The notes: a model not told the origin generated them from the letters alone. A stretch of DNA of 64,000 nucleotides from Chondrilla cf. caribensis (GCA_964020155.1 OZ026552.1:4677548-4741547); one strand, 5' to 3'. Positions 24,664 to 37,475 are shown, counted from the first letter of the stretch. Made by a program: numbers and translations.

Positions 24664-26506
24664 TTTTGAATAGCTCATGGGAAAGTGGGCGTGTCAACCT
24701 GATATTTCAACCAGATCTAGCTAAGGAAATGAACTAACCTATGAAGTAGTTCCCATCACAATAGGTGGCCTGTAACCCCAGCTACATTTGGATGTGCTTA
24801 ATATTATTATTTCAATGTATGGAATTGTATAGGAGAGAAAATGTTAAGCACCTTTGTGGAGAGCTCATGGGAAAGTGGGCGTGTCAACCTGATATTTTAA
24901 CCAGAGATAGCTGGGGACATCAACTAACTTATGAAACAATTCCCATCTCTGTAGCTAACCCATAACCCCAGCTACATTAGGAGGTGTTTAAAATTATTTC
25001 AATGTATGGGATAGTATAAGAGAGGAAACGCTAAGCACCTTTTTGAATAACTCATTGGAATGAGAGCGTGTCAATCTAATATTTTTACCAGAGATAGCTG
25101 GGGATGTGACCTAACTGATGAAACCATTCCCATCTCAATAGGTGGCCTGTAACCCCAGCTACATTTGGAGGTGCTTAATATTCTTTCAATATATAGGATA
25201 GTATACATACGTAGGAGAGAAAATGATAAGTGCATTTTTAAATAGCTTGTGGAAAAGTGGACGTGTCAACCTGATATCTTTACCAGACCTAGCTGGGGAC
25301 GTCAACAAACTTATGAAACATTTTCCATCTCAGTAGCTAATCCGTAACCACAGCTACATTCGGAGGTGCTTACTGTATTTTCAATGTATGGAATAGTATA
25401 GGAGAGAATACGCTAAGCACCATTTTGAATAGCTCATGGCAAAGTAGACGTGTCAACCTGATACCTTTACCAGATCTAGCTGGGGACAAAAACTAACTTA
25501 TGCAACAATTCCCATCTCCATAGCTAATCCTTAACCCCAGCTACATTTGGAGGTGCTTAGTATTTTTTCAATGTATGGGCTAGTATATAAGAGAATACAC
25601 TGGTCACCTTTTTGAATAGCTCATGGAAAAGTGGGCGTGTCAACCTGATATTTTCACCAGACCTAGTTGGGGATGTGAACTAATTTATGAAACAATTCCC
25701 ATCTCCGTAGACAACCTGTAACTCCAGCTACATTCAGAGGTGCTTAATATTTTTTCAATGTATGGGATAGTATGGGAGAGTAAACGCTAAGAACCTTTTT
25801 GAATAGCTCATGGGAAAGTGAGCGTGTCAACCTGATATTTTCACCAGGTCTAGCTAAAAGTGTGAACTAACTTATAAAGCAATTCCCATCTCCATAGCTA
25901 ACCTGTAACCCCAGCTACATTCGGAGGTGCTTAATATTTTTCCAATGTATGGGATAGTATGGGATATTATACGCTAAGCACCTTTTTGAATAGCTTATGG
26001 GAAGGTGGGCGTGTCAACCTGATATTTTCACCAGACCTAGTTGGGGACGTGAACTAACTTATGAAACAATTCCCATCTCCGTAGACAACCTGTAACTCCA
26101 GCTACATTCGGAGGTGCTTAATATATATTCAATGTATGGGATAGTATGGGAGAGAAAACGCTAAGCACCTTTTTGAATAGCTCATGGGAAAGTGGGCGTG
26201 TCAACCTGATATTTCCACCAGGCCTAGCTAAAGGTGTGAACTAACTTATGAAGTAATTCCTATCTCCATAGCTAACCAGTAACCCAAGCTACATTCGGAG
26301 GTGCTTAACATATTTTCAATGTATGGAAGAGTATAGTTACTGTAGAATAAATGCTAAGCACCCTTTTGAATAGCTCTTGGAAAAGTTGGAGTGTCAACCT
26401 GATATCTTTACCAGACCTAGCTGGGGATGTCAACTAACTTATGAAACAATTCCCATCTCCGTAGCTAACCCATAACCCAAGCTACATTCGGAGGTGCTTA
26501 ATATTA
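24664..26506 (+). repeat. ~185-bp satellite, about 10 units
   Basis: The largest of three arrays of this family. Unit starts (TTTTGAATAGCTCATGG or close variants) recur about every 185-190 bp from 24665 to about 26363. Units share CAACCTGATATTTTCACCAG and GGAGGTGCTTAATATT. It ends about 110 bp before a promoter that now drives only a gene remnant. Confidence 0.85.
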
Positions 26507-26618
26507 CCATGGGTACATATGTACATTGAAGAACAACAGATACTCTGAATGAGATTCATTGGCAATGAATAATAATTCAAAAATAGCTACAACTGCTACA
26601 TAACCCAAAGTTGAACGG

Positions 26619-26628
26619 CTATAAATAC
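26619..26628 (+). promoter_or_regulatory. TATA box of the truncated copy
   Basis: CTATAAATAC, 62 bp before an ATG that begins only a partial exon 1. Confidence 0.75.
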
Positions 26629-26680
26629 AGGGCATATCTCCAGCTGAACAACGGCTGGTGTGTAGATTCAAGAGATCAAC

Positions 26681-26716
26681 ATGTGGAGCTTTCTGGTAGT
26701 GATCTTGATCATTGTA
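26681..26716 (+). pseudogene. Truncated type A copy (promoter and start of exon 1 only)
   Basis: The frame reads MWSFLVVILII and then breaks into sequence matching the MFI-tail block (about 3900-3990 and 16870-16960). From about 26836 this is followed by the lectin 3' flank. The gene body is missing. The breakpoints join three different array blocks, which points to ectopic recombination or template switching. Confidence 0.85.
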
Positions 26717-27105
26717 CTGTACAACCCCATTCTCTAATTACATATTATAATGCAACTATCCATTAGAATAGGAAATAACATTCAATCCATGCAAGATGGA
26801 AGAGGTGTGTGCTGCATGGCTACTGATTAACACCAGTGTACATGGTTAGTACACGGGAATACATGCATATAACACATATAATATACCCATGTACACATTG
26901 TGGATATGCACTTTGAACCTTCACAACCTGGCAAGGAGTTACTGCTCAAAATATGTCAAATTAGCAAGACTCCACTGTACTTGGTTATAGCCTTGTCTCA
27001 ACCTCTCATTGGATTATGGAAATGTACATAACACCTACTCTGTACATAAAATGTACCTATTGGTTGTTCCATAGATATTGCTGGTATCAAATACTATCCT
27101 TCCAG

Positions 27106-27926
27106 TACATCTACCATCCCGTTGTGTCTGTGGCCAGCATTTTACCATCGAGCATGCACTTAGCTGACCAAGAGGCGGATTTCCTACCATCCGGCACAAT
27201 GAAATCCGTAACATCACAGCAGACCTCCTGAGTGGGGTTTGCCATTGTGTCGGAATAGAGCCAAGCTTGCAGCCCGCCACCGGTGAACAATTTCATCACA
27301 AGACTTCCAACAGAGAAGATGGAGCCAGGCTCGACATTGTTGCACAAAGTTTTTGGGGGAGAGATAGACAGAGTGCATTCGTTGACGTGAGGGTGTTCAA
27401 CCCATACGCACCTTGCTATCGAAACTCCACCCCAGCCCAGTGCTATCGGAAAAATGAATTGGAAAAGAAGAGGGCCTATGAAGAACGTGTGCGGGAAATA
27501 GAACACGGCTCCTTCTCTCCACTAGTTTTTTCAGCAGCTGGAGGAATGGGCACCATCGCGACTACTGTTTATAAGAGAATAGCTTCTCTCATGGCTGAAA
27601 AACAAGGAAGGCCTTACAGCTCGACACTACACTGGTTAAGATGTCGATTGAATTTTTCATTACTACGATCAGCCATCATGTGCATCCGTGGCTCACGGTC
27701 TATCTTCCCCTCAAACTGCTCGATCACAGCCGTAGAGTCCATTGACCTGGCCATTCAAGAAGGTCAGGTGCCAGCATGCTAAATCAACATTACTATACTA
27801 TTATTATTATTATCACTATCTTTATATATTAGCATCTTTATTATTATTATTATTATGCTGGATCTATTATATTATTAATTTTGTGAGTGTGTTATCAAGC
27901 AGATCTTAAAATCTGTAAAAAAAAAC
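27106..27926 (+). pseudogene. Retroelement fragment, C-terminal part of the polyprotein
   Basis: The frame contains CVCGQHF, EHALS, GGFPTIRHNEIRNITADLL, DGARLDI, VRVFNPYAP and WLRCRL. I recognise this set from the region after the reverse transcriptase in a retroelement family common in sponges and cnidarians. An in-frame TGA (27165-27167) interrupts it, and no reverse transcriptase core is attached. The 3' end has TTATTA runs and a short A-tract before array sequence resumes, as in a 5'-truncated target-primed insertion. The flanks on both sides repeat about 70 bp of the same intergenic block. Confidence 0.75.
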
Positions 27927-28512
27927 TCTGTACATGACACCTACTCTGTGCATAACACTTGCGTATGTATTGGTTGTTCTATAGATATTGCTAGTATCAA
28001 ATTCTATCCTGCCAGAGGTACATTCACATGTACTCACAGATGATGTACATATGTACTATTAGTGAACCTCCTCAACAGTAAAGCATACATCAAACATATC
28101 AAGTGAAGATGTGGCTACTTTGAACTAGCCTCATTAGTAACCTCAGCAACATCCTTTGAAATGAACCATTTAAATCAAAATTTAAATCAACCAGTCTAGT
28201 ATCTAGTGTCTTCTGGATTCTTTACAAATGCACAACATACTCAATGACCTGATCCTATCATTATACATACATTTGACTAATGCCAACATAAGACAGGCTT
28301 ACAGTACAGCATACATTAGGAAGGAGTTAATAGTACACAGCTTAATTCACCAGCATACATATATATGGAGCAGCTTACAATTTGACAGAAACACTACAAC
28401 AACACACTGTCAGTACGTACATTGAAGAACAGCAGATGCTCTCAATGAGATTCATTGTCAGTGAATAATTTTAAAAATAGTTACAACTGCTGCATAACTG
28501 GAAGTTGAACGG

Positions 28513-28522
28513 CTATAAATAC
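28513..28522 (+). promoter_or_regulatory. TATA box of copy 8 (type A promoter on a type B gene)
   Basis: CTATAAATAC and its context up to GATTCAAGAG are those of type A genes. After that the sequence switches to the type B leader (AGAAAGCAGAGCCACC). The native type B TATA is missing. The ATG is 124 bp away. Confidence 0.75.
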
Positions 28523-28636
28523 AGGACAACGCTCTAGCTGAACACCGGCTGGTGTGTAGATTCAAGAGTTAGAAAGCAGAGCCACCTATGTACGTACTAC
28601 CACTGACCAATGTTTGAATTCAAGTGTGAGACTAGC

Positions 28637-30243
28637 ATGTGGTGTGTTCTAGTGGCAACTCTCTTGTGCGCTCAAATTATTGTGGCAGAAACTTCCATTC
28701 CTTTGGGAAGAGGTGTAGCTGACACTAGCCACCTTGTGAGCAAGGTAAGTACCACTGAGTACTAAGTGTAGGAATGAGAGGGACATTGTATACAGATTCT
28801 GACAGCAAAAAAACACAACAACAATGTAGATGTGTTGATATGTTGATCCAAATGCACTAAAGAGATAAGTACATATACCATTGACATTCTCAACAAAATA
28901 GGAATGTGTGTACATACGTACGTATACGTACGTATGTACGTAGGTATTAGGAATAGAGTTGAATTGAGAAGCTAACTCTTGTTGTTGTTGTTGTTGTTGT
29001 TGTTGTTGCTGTTTATGGTGATGGTAATGATTGTGCTTTATCCCATTGCAGAGGTCCATACCCACTACACAATGTGACAAGTCTACAGAGGGAAATTCTC
29101 ACTACAACTCCTCACAAACTGACATGGTGTGGATTTGTCAGGGGGGGAGATGGATACCATACAAGTGAGGCATTGCACATCATATGTATGTATGTATGTA
29201 TGTACTGTACATCTGTATGCACATACATACTGTACATATACACATATTGATTGATGGACCAATGAATATATATACACATTACTGACATTCACACCACCGA
29301 TTTATCATCCACCCTACAGACTGACACTTTCACTGGGGACAACCCGGGATTACCCAGGGTCATCCTGTAAGCACATACTGGAATTCCTCAATGCTACCTG
29401 CCACAAGACTCAGATAGATGGACCTTACTGGATCTCACTCAGAGATGAATGCCCTCGGAAGGAACAGACCATACAGGTGAACACATGCTTTTTATCGTGA
29501 ACAAATGTTGAGGAAGGAGATATAGTGGTGGGAAAAGGCAATTCTTCCTACATACGTACATATGTACTGCAGTACTCTCAATTACGTATACTGAGAATAC
29601 ATTTAGTATTTCTTCCTTCTCTCTCTCCTGTTCAACTACTTCAGTACTTTCCACTATACTCAGAATACAATCAGTATTTTTCCTTCTCTCTCATTTCGAA
29701 CAGGTTTGGTGTGACATGTCCACATGTGGAGGAGGATGGACACTAGTGTGGAAACACTCCTACATGGAGGTTACTCCACTCACATCAGACATGTACTACT
29801 TCTCCGATCACTACAGACCCTGTACCGATATCAACAGTGGATGGTGCAATGTACCCTATAAATCTCGCCTCAAGCCCACTGAAATGATGATAGTTGCCTA
29901 CCACAACAAAAGAGTTGTGTATGCTTATCGAGGGAAATTTAACCGTAACATTGACTCGGACTGGACAGGAGGGATTCTATTGGATCACCACAAGTGTGTG
30001 GACCATTGTACCAGTAGTAATGGAGTACGTCCAGCACCTAGTGATCATGCTAATAGAGATAACAGACTTCTTGGGATTGCCTTTGATAAAACCTCTCCTG
30101 ACAACTACTATGTCAGTTCTGATACATCCTGCACCAGTTTTGACAATCCTGGAGATTGTCGCAGGCATGACTGTCGCCTACCAACTTCCATTTCTGCTAC
30201 ACACAGAAATACTCAAATGACAGTAGCAATTTATGTACGGTGA
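28637..30243 (+). CDS. Secreted FReD-like paralogue, copy 8 (type B), moved cysteine
   Basis: Exons are 28637-28744, 29052-29164, 29320-29476 and 29704-30243 (305 residues). The leader is MWCVLVATLLCAQIIVAET. Exon 4 has the displaced cysteine (SSDTSCTSF) and CRRHDC where all others have CRW, losing an otherwise fixed Trp. Patches: TSSNGVRPAPS, DHANRD, DKTSPDNYYVS and ATHRNTQ. Intron 1 holds a (TTG)n tract close to the acceptor. The region before exon 4 repeats the pyrimidine-rich CAGTATTT-CTTCC segment twice. Confidence 0.85.
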
Positions 30244-31179
30244 TTGGTTGATGCAGGAATGGGCTGGCAAAGTAACACAATATCTGATACAACTATGTTT
30301 ATGTACATCAATTAATGCATGTACTTACTTGGAAATTTAAGTGAGGAAGTGGAATAATTACATAATACAGAAAATCAATTTTTGGATTCACTGAATGCAT
30401 GGTTATGACGGTTGGGAGGATAGTCCGTACATTATTGGGTGTGCATGTGCATGGCTAGTACATGGGAATACATGCATATAACACATATAATATACACATG
30501 TACACATTGTGGATATGCACTTTGAACCTTCACAACCTGGCAAGGAGTTACTACTCAAAATATTTCAAATTAGCAAGACTCCACTGTACTTGGTTATAGC
30601 CTTGTCTCAACCTCTCATTGGATTATGTAAATGTACATAACACCTACTCTGTACATAACACCTACTCTGTACATAATGCATACACTGTACATAACCAAAT
30701 GAAGATGTGGCTACTTGGAACCAGCCTGGATAGCGAGCTCAGCAAAATCCTTAAAAATGAACCATTTGGAGGGCTTTGGGAATCTCTGGTTTGTGAACCT
30801 TGTAAACATGTTTACAACATTTCATGGATTTCCAAACTTGATTAGAACACAATAGTGTCTTCTGGATTCTTTACAAATGCACAACATACTCAATGACCTG
30901 ATCCTATCATTGTGCATACATTTGACTAATGCCAACATAATACAGGCTTACAGTACAGCATACATTAGGAAGGAGTTGATAGTACACAGCTTAATTCACC
31001 AGCATACATATGGAGCTACTTACAATTTGACAGAAACACTACAACAACACACTGTCAGTACGTACCATGGTACATATGTACATTGAAGAACAGCAGATGC
31101 TCTGAATGAGATTCATTGCCAATGAATAATCTTAAAATTACCAATAGTTACAACTGCTACATAACCTGAAGTTGAACGG
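30244..31179. repeat. Intergenic mosaic between copies 8 and 9
   Basis: Conserved 3' flank, about three minisatellite units (30636-30695), distal conserved block and promoter-proximal block. I see no gene. Confidence 0.6.
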
Positions 31180-31189
31180 CTATAAATAC
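31180..31189 (+). promoter_or_regulatory. TATA box of copy 9
   Basis: CTATAAATAC, 62 bp before the ATG. Confidence 0.8.
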
Positions 31190-31241
31190 AGGACATATCT
31201 CTAGCTGAACACCGGCTGGTGTGTAGATTCAAGAGGGCAAC

Positions 31242-32368
31242 ATGTGGAGCTTTCTGGTAGTGATCTTGATCATTGTTGAGATTGGGTCAGTGGAGAACAC
31301 TGTCTTGTTGGAGGAGACAACAACTGACATATCTCACACTATCAACAAGGTGAGTGGGGGAGGTGGAGGAACACTGGTTGTGGGGTGATGGTGATGGTGA
31401 CCACATTCATCTACTCTACAGAGATCAGCACCAACTAAACCATGCGTCAAATCTAGGGAAGGAAACGCCATCTACAGTCAGCAACAAACTGATACAGTGT
31501 GGATTTGTAAGAGTGGAAAGTGGACACCTTTCAAGTAAGACACTATATATATAGGAATATATGGCACACACAACACAATGTACTGCACTCCATTCCACAG
31601 GCTAACACTCTCACTGGGAGCTACTCGAGATGTTCCCGCATCATCCTGTAAGGAGATACGACAATCACTAACTGCTAACTGCTACCAACCTCCAACAGAT
31701 GGGATGTACTGGATCACAATACAAGACCAATGTACCAACCAGACACAGACTATAAAGGTAACATGCTACAATACATCACGGAATGTACATTACAACTTAC
31801 ATCCTCTCTCTCTCGTACACTACAACAGGTTTGGTGTGACATGTCCACATGTGGAGGAGGATGGACACTAGTGTGGAAACACTCCTACATGGAGGTTACT
31901 CCACTCACATCAGACATGTACTACTTCTCCGATCACTACAGACCCTGTACCGATATCAACAGTGGATGGTGCAATGTACCCCATAAATCTCGCCTCAAGC
32001 CCACTGAAATGATGATAGTCGCCTACCACAACAAAAGAGCCGTGTATGCCTATCGAGGGAAATTTAACCGTAACATTGACTCGGACTGGACAGGAGGGAT
32101 TCTACTGGATCACCACAAGTGTGTGGACCATTGTGCCAGAAGTGAACATAATGGAGTTCGTCCAGCACCTACTGCTGCAGATGATAACAGACTTCTTGGG
32201 ATTGCCTTTAACAAACACACTCCTGACAACTACTACGAAAATTGTGATACATTCTGGAGCAACTTTGACAATCCTAGAGAGTGTCGCTGGTCTAACTGTC
32301 ACCTGCCAACTTCCATTTCTACTACAAACAAACATACTCAAATGACAGTAGCCATTTATGTACGGTGA
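31242..32368 (+). CDS. Secreted FReD-like paralogue, copy 9 (type A)
   Basis: Exons are 31242-31349, 31422-31534, 31601-31757 and 31829-32368 (305 residues), all splice sites intact. Exon 2 has changes at otherwise fixed positions (TKPCVKS where others have TTPCDKS). Exon 4 combines the two-residue insertion (ARSEHNGVRPAPT) with the two-residue deletion (TAADDNR), so its length is unchanged. Other patches: NKHTPDNYYEN, FWSNFDNPRECRWSNCH and TTNKHTQ. Confidence 0.87.
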
Positions 32369-33373
32369 TTGGTTGATGCAGGAATGGGCTGGCAAAGTAA
32401 CACAATATCTGATACAACTATGTTTATGTACATCAATTAATGCATGTACTTACTTGGAAATTTAAGTGAGGCAGTGGAATAATTACATAATACAGAAAAT
32501 CAATTTTTGGATTCACTGAATACATGGTCATGACGGTTGGGAGGATAGTCCGTACATTATTGGGTGTACATGTGCATGGCTAGTACATGGGAATACATGC
32601 ATATAACACACATAATATACCCATGTATACATTGTGGATATGCACTTTGAACCTTCACAACCTGGCAAGGAGTTACTGCTCAAAATATGTCAAATTACCA
32701 AGACTCCACTGTACTTGGTTATAGCCTTGTCTCAACCTCTCATTGGATTATGTAAATGTACATAACACCTATTCTATACATAACACCTACTCTGTACATA
32801 ACACCTACTATGTACATAACACCTACTCGGTACATAACACCTACTTGGTACATAACACCTACTCTGTACATAATGCCTACACTGTACATAACCAAATGAA
32901 GATGTGGCTACTTGGATACAGCCTGGATAGCGAGCTAAGCAAAATCCTTAAAAATGAACCATTTGGAGGGCTTTGGGAATCTCTGGTTTGTGAACCTTGT
33001 AAACATGTTTACAACATTTCATGGATTTCCAAACTTGATTAGAACACAATAGTGTCTTCTGGATTCTTTACAAATGCACAACATACTCAATGACCTGATC
33101 CTAGCATTGTATATACATTTGACTAATGCCAACATAAGACTGGCTTACAGTACAGCATACATTAGGAAGGAGTTAATAGTACACAGCTTAATTCACTAGC
33201 ATACATATGGAGCTATACTTACAATTTGACAGAAACACTACAACAACACACTGTTAGTACGTACCATGGTACATATGTACATTGAAGAACAGCAGATGCT
33301 CTGAATGAGATTCATTGCCAATGAATAATCTTAAAAAATAGTTACAACTGCTGCATAACCAGAAATTGAACGG
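32369..33373. repeat. Intergenic mosaic between copies 9 and 10
   Basis: Conserved 3' flank, about eight minisatellite units (32754-32890), and distal and promoter-proximal blocks. I see no gene. Confidence 0.65.
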
Positions 33374-33383
33374 CTATAAATAC
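33374..33383 (+). promoter_or_regulatory. TATA box of copy 10
   Basis: CTATAAATAC, 62 bp before the ATG. Confidence 0.8.
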
Positions 33384-33435
33384 AGGACATATCTCCAGCT
33401 GAACATCAGCTGGTGTGTAGATTCAAGAGGTCAAC

Positions 33436-34566
33436 ATGTGGAGCTTTCTGGTAGTGATCTTGATCATTGGTGAGATTGGTTCAGTGGAGAGCACTGTCTC
33501 CTTGGAGGAGACAACAACTGACATATCTCACACGATCAACAAGGTGAGTGGGGGAGGTGGAGGAACACTGGTTGTGGGGTGATGGTGATGGTGACCACAT
33601 TCATCTACTCTACAGAGATCAGCACCAACTACATCATGTGACAAATCTAGGGAAGGAAACGCCATCTACAGTCAGCAACAAACTGATACAGTGTGGATTT
33701 GTAAGAGTGGAAAGTGGACACCTTTCAAGTAAGACACTATATATATAGGAATATATGACACACACAACACAATGTACTGTACTCCATTCTACAGGCTAAC
33801 ACTCTCACTGGGAGCTACTCGAGATGTTCCCGCATCATCTTGTAAGGAGATACGACAATCACTAACTGCTAACTGCTACCAACCTCCAACAGATGGGATG
33901 TACTGGATCACAATACAAGACCAATGTACCAACCAGACACAGACTATAAAGGTAACATGCTACAATACATCACGGAATGTACATTACAACTTACATCCTC
34001 TCTCTCTCTCTCGTACACTACAAAAGGTTTGGTGTGACATGTCCACATGTGGAGGAGGATGGACACTAGTGTGGAAACACTCCTACATGGAGGTTACTCC
34101 ACTCACATCAGACATGTACTACTTCTCCAATCACTACAGACCCTGTACCGATATCAACAGTGGATGGTGCAATGTACCCCATAAATCTCACCTCAAGCCC
34201 ACTGAAATGATGATAGTTGCCTACCACAACAAAACAGTCGTGTATGCCTATTGAGGGAAATTTAACCGTAACATTGACTCAGACTGGACAGGAGGGATTC
34301 TACTGGATCACCACAAGTGTGTGGACCATTGTACCAGAAGTAATGGAGTTCGTCCAGCACCTAGTAATAATGACAGTAGAGATAACAGACTTCTTGGGAT
34401 TGCATTTGATAAACACACTCCTGATAACTACTATGACAATTGTGATACATTCCAGAGAAGTTTCGACAATCCTGGAGAGTGTCGCTGGCATGACTGTCAC
34501 CTGCCAACTAACATTTCTGCTAAAAACGCTGGTACTCAAATGACAGTAGCCATTTATGTACGGTGA
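33436..34566 (+). pseudogene. FReD-like paralogue, copy 10 (type A), premature stop
   Basis: Exons are 33436-33543, 33616-33728, 33795-33951 and 34027-34566. At 34252-34254 the codon CGA (Arg, YAYRGKF in other copies) is TGA, a C-to-T change at a CpG. The product would stop after 201 residues, before the variable patches. Everything downstream is still open and ends normally (TRSNGVRPAPS, NNDSRD, FQRSFDNPGECRWHDCH, AKNAGTQ), so the stop is recent, a polymorphism, or read through. Intron 3 is the in-frame 75-bp form. Confidence 0.85.
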
Positions 34567-35614
34567 TTGGTTGATGCAGGAATGGGCTGGCAAAGTAACA
34601 CAATATCTCATACAACTATGTTTACGTACGTCAATTAATGCATGTACTTACTTGGAAATTTAACTGAGGCAGTGGAATAATTACATAATACAGAAAATCA
34701 ATTTTTGGATTCACTGAATGCATGGTCATGACGGTTGGGAGGATAGTCCATACATTATTGGGTGTACATGTGCATGGCTAGTACATGGGAATACATGCAT
34801 GTAACACATATAATATACCCATGTACACATTGTGGATATGCACTTTGAACCTTCACAACCTGGCAGGGAGTTACTGCTCAACTACTCTGTACATAACACC
34901 TACACTGTACGTAACACACCTACTCTGTACATAACACCCACTCTGTACATAACGTCCACTCTGTTCCGAACACCTACTCTGTTCGAAATTCATAACACTT
35001 ACTGGTTCTGGTCTATAGTAATTGCTGGTAACAAATTCTGTCCTGCCAGAGGCACATTCACATGCACTCACAGACTATGTATGCATGTGCTATTAGTGAA
35101 CCTCCTCAACAGTAAAGCATACATCAAACATATCAAGTAAAGATGTGGCTACTTTGAACCAGCCTCATTAGTGACCTTGCTCAGCAACATCCTTTGAAAT
35201 GAACCATTTGGAGGGCTTTGGAGACCTCAGGTTAATGAACCTTGTAAACATGTCTACAACATTTCATGGATTTCAGAGATGATTGAAACACAATAGTGTC
35301 TTCTAGATTCTTTACAAATGTACAACACACTCAATGACCTGATCCTATCATTGTGCATACATTTGACTAATGCCAACATAAGACAGGCTTACAGTACAGC
35401 ATACATTAGGAAGGAGTTAATAGTACACAGCTCAATTCACCAGTATACATATGGAGCTACTTACAATTTGACAGAAACACTACAACAACACACTGTCAGT
35501 ACGTACCATGGTACATATGTACATTGAATAACAACAGATGCTCTAAATGAGATTCATTGTCAATGAATAATTTTGAAAATAGTTACAACTTCTACATAAC
35601 TGGAAGCTGAACGG
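34567..35614. repeat. Intergenic mosaic between copies 10 and 11
   Basis: Conserved 3' flank, six minisatellite units with some variants (34882-34990), distal and promoter-proximal blocks. I see no gene. Confidence 0.6.
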
Positions 35615-35624
35615 CTATAAATAC
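35615..35624 (+). promoter_or_regulatory. TATA box of copy 11
   Basis: CTATAAATAC, 62 bp before the ATG. Confidence 0.8.
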
Positions 35625-35676
35625 AGGACATATCTCCAGCTGAACATCAGCTGGTGTGTAGATTCAAGAGGTTAAC

Positions 35677-36805
35677 ATGTGGAGCTTTCTGGTAGTGATC
35701 TTGATCATTGTTGAGATTGGTTCAGTGGAGAACACTGTCTCCTTGGAGGAGACAACAACTGACATATCTCACACTATCAACAAGGTGAGTGGGGGAGGTG
35801 GAGGAACACTGGTTGTGGGGTGATGGTGATGGTGACCACATTCATCTACTCTACAGAGATCAGCACCAACTACACCATGTGATAAATCTAGGGAAGGAAA
35901 CGCCATCTACAGTCAGCAACAAACTGATACAGTGTGGATTTGTAAGAGTGGAAAGTGGACACCTTTCAAGTAAGACACTAGATATAGGAATATATGACAC
36001 ACACAACACAATGTACTGTACTCCATTCCACAGGCTAACACTCTCACTGGGAGCTACTCGATATGTTCCCGCATCATCCTGTAAGGAGATACGACAATCA
36101 CTAACTGCTAACTGCTACCAACCTCCAACAGATGGGATGTACTGGATCACAATACAAGACCAGTGTACCAACCAGACACAGACTATAAAGGTAACATGCT
36201 ACAATACATCACAGAATGTACATTACAACTTACATCCTCTCTCTCTCTCTCGTACACTACAACAGGTTTGGTGTGACATGTCCACATGTGGAGGAGGATG
36301 GACACTAGTGTGGAAACACTCCTACATGGAGGTTACTCCACTCACATCAGACATGTACTACTTCTCCAATCACTACAGACCCTGTACCGATATCAACAGT
36401 GGATGGTGCAATGTACCCCAGAAATCTCGCCTCAAGCCCACTGAAATGATGATAGTTGCCTACCACAACAAAAGAGTCGTGTACGCCTATCGGGGGAAAT
36501 TCAACCGTAACATTGACTCGGACTGGACAGGAGGGATTCTACTGGATCACCACAAGTGTGTGGACCATTGTGATAAAAATAATGGAGTTCGTCCAGCACC
36601 TAGTGCTCATGTTAATAGAGATAACAGACTTCTTGGGATTGCCTTTGATAAAGTCTCTCCTGACAACTACTATTACAATTGTGATACATTATGCAACAGT
36701 TTTGACAATCCTGTAGAGTGTCGCTGGCATGACTGTCGCCTACCAACTTCCATTTCTGCTACAAAATATGTGACTCAAATGACAGTAGCCATTTATGTAC
36801 GGTGA
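35677..36805 (+). CDS. Secreted FReD-like paralogue, copy 11 (type A), extra cysteine
   Basis: Exons are 35677-35784, 35857-35969, 36034-36190 and 36266-36805 (305 residues). It carries both alternative cysteines (NCDTLCNSF), one more than any other copy. Patches: DKNNGVRPAPS, AHVNRD, DKVSPDNYYYN, ECRWHDCR and ATKYVTQ. Intron 3 is the 75-bp in-frame form, so exon 3, intron and exon 4 form one open frame. The still longer open frame starting in intron 1 reads exon 2 in the wrong frame and is not the gene. Confidence 0.87.
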
Positions 36806-37107
36806 TTGGTTGCTGCAGGAATGGGATGGCAAAGTAACACAATATCTGATACAACTATGTTTATGTACATCAATTAATGCATGTACTTACTTGGAAATTT
36901 AAGTAAGGCAGTGGAATAATTACATAATACAAAAAAATCAATTTTTGGATTCACTGAATGCATGGTCATGACGGTTGGGAGGATAGTCCGTACATTATTG
37001 GGTGTACATGTGCATGGCCAGTACATGGGAATACATGCATGTAGCACATATAATATATCCATATACACATTGTGGATATGCACTTTGAACCTTCACAACC
37101 TGGCAAG
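36806..37107. repeat. Conserved 3' flank of copy 11
   Basis: The usual ~280-bp flank, ending at the insertion site of the 37116-37475 element. I see no gene. Confidence 0.65.
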
Positions 37108-37115
37108 GAGTTACT

Positions 37116-37475
37116 TAATGCTGGGACGATTAATTGATTAATTGATTAATCAATCGATTTTCATTTCAGATCTGATTATCGATAATAGCGCAAGGATATC
37201 GATTAATCACAGGAAGTAATTAAGTGAGTATAACAGGAAGCCACCCCCACCTTATTACCCAGAACCTTCACTCCATGGGTTCAATTTCGTACCTGAAATA
37301 CAAGAAGGATTCTATGGACTTCACTTCATGTCTATTGGATGATTACTCCATCTAATAAAGTGGGAGTGGTTTCCAGTCACGCCCATTTAATTGCTTCCGG
37401 TGATTAATCAATTAATCAATCGGTTAATATGTACTGATAATCGATTTGAAAATTACAGCCGATTTCCCAGCCCTA
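37116..37475. mobile_element. 360-bp hAT-type MITE with perfect 8-bp TSD
   Basis: Left end TAATGCTGGGACGATTAATT, right end inverted (ATTTCCCAGCCCTA). It is flanked by GAGTTACT at 37108-37115 and 37476-37483. Other copies of this intergenic block read GGCAAGGAGTTACTGCTC without a break. An 8-bp duplication is the hAT signature. The interior has ATTAATCAAT-type repeats near both ends and no transposase. Confidence 0.9.

Noticed and set aside
35789..36805. 338-residue open frame across copy 11
   Set aside because: It starts in intron 1 and reads exon 2 in the wrong frame (DQHQLHH instead of SAPTTPC). The family model with four exons is supported by all copies.
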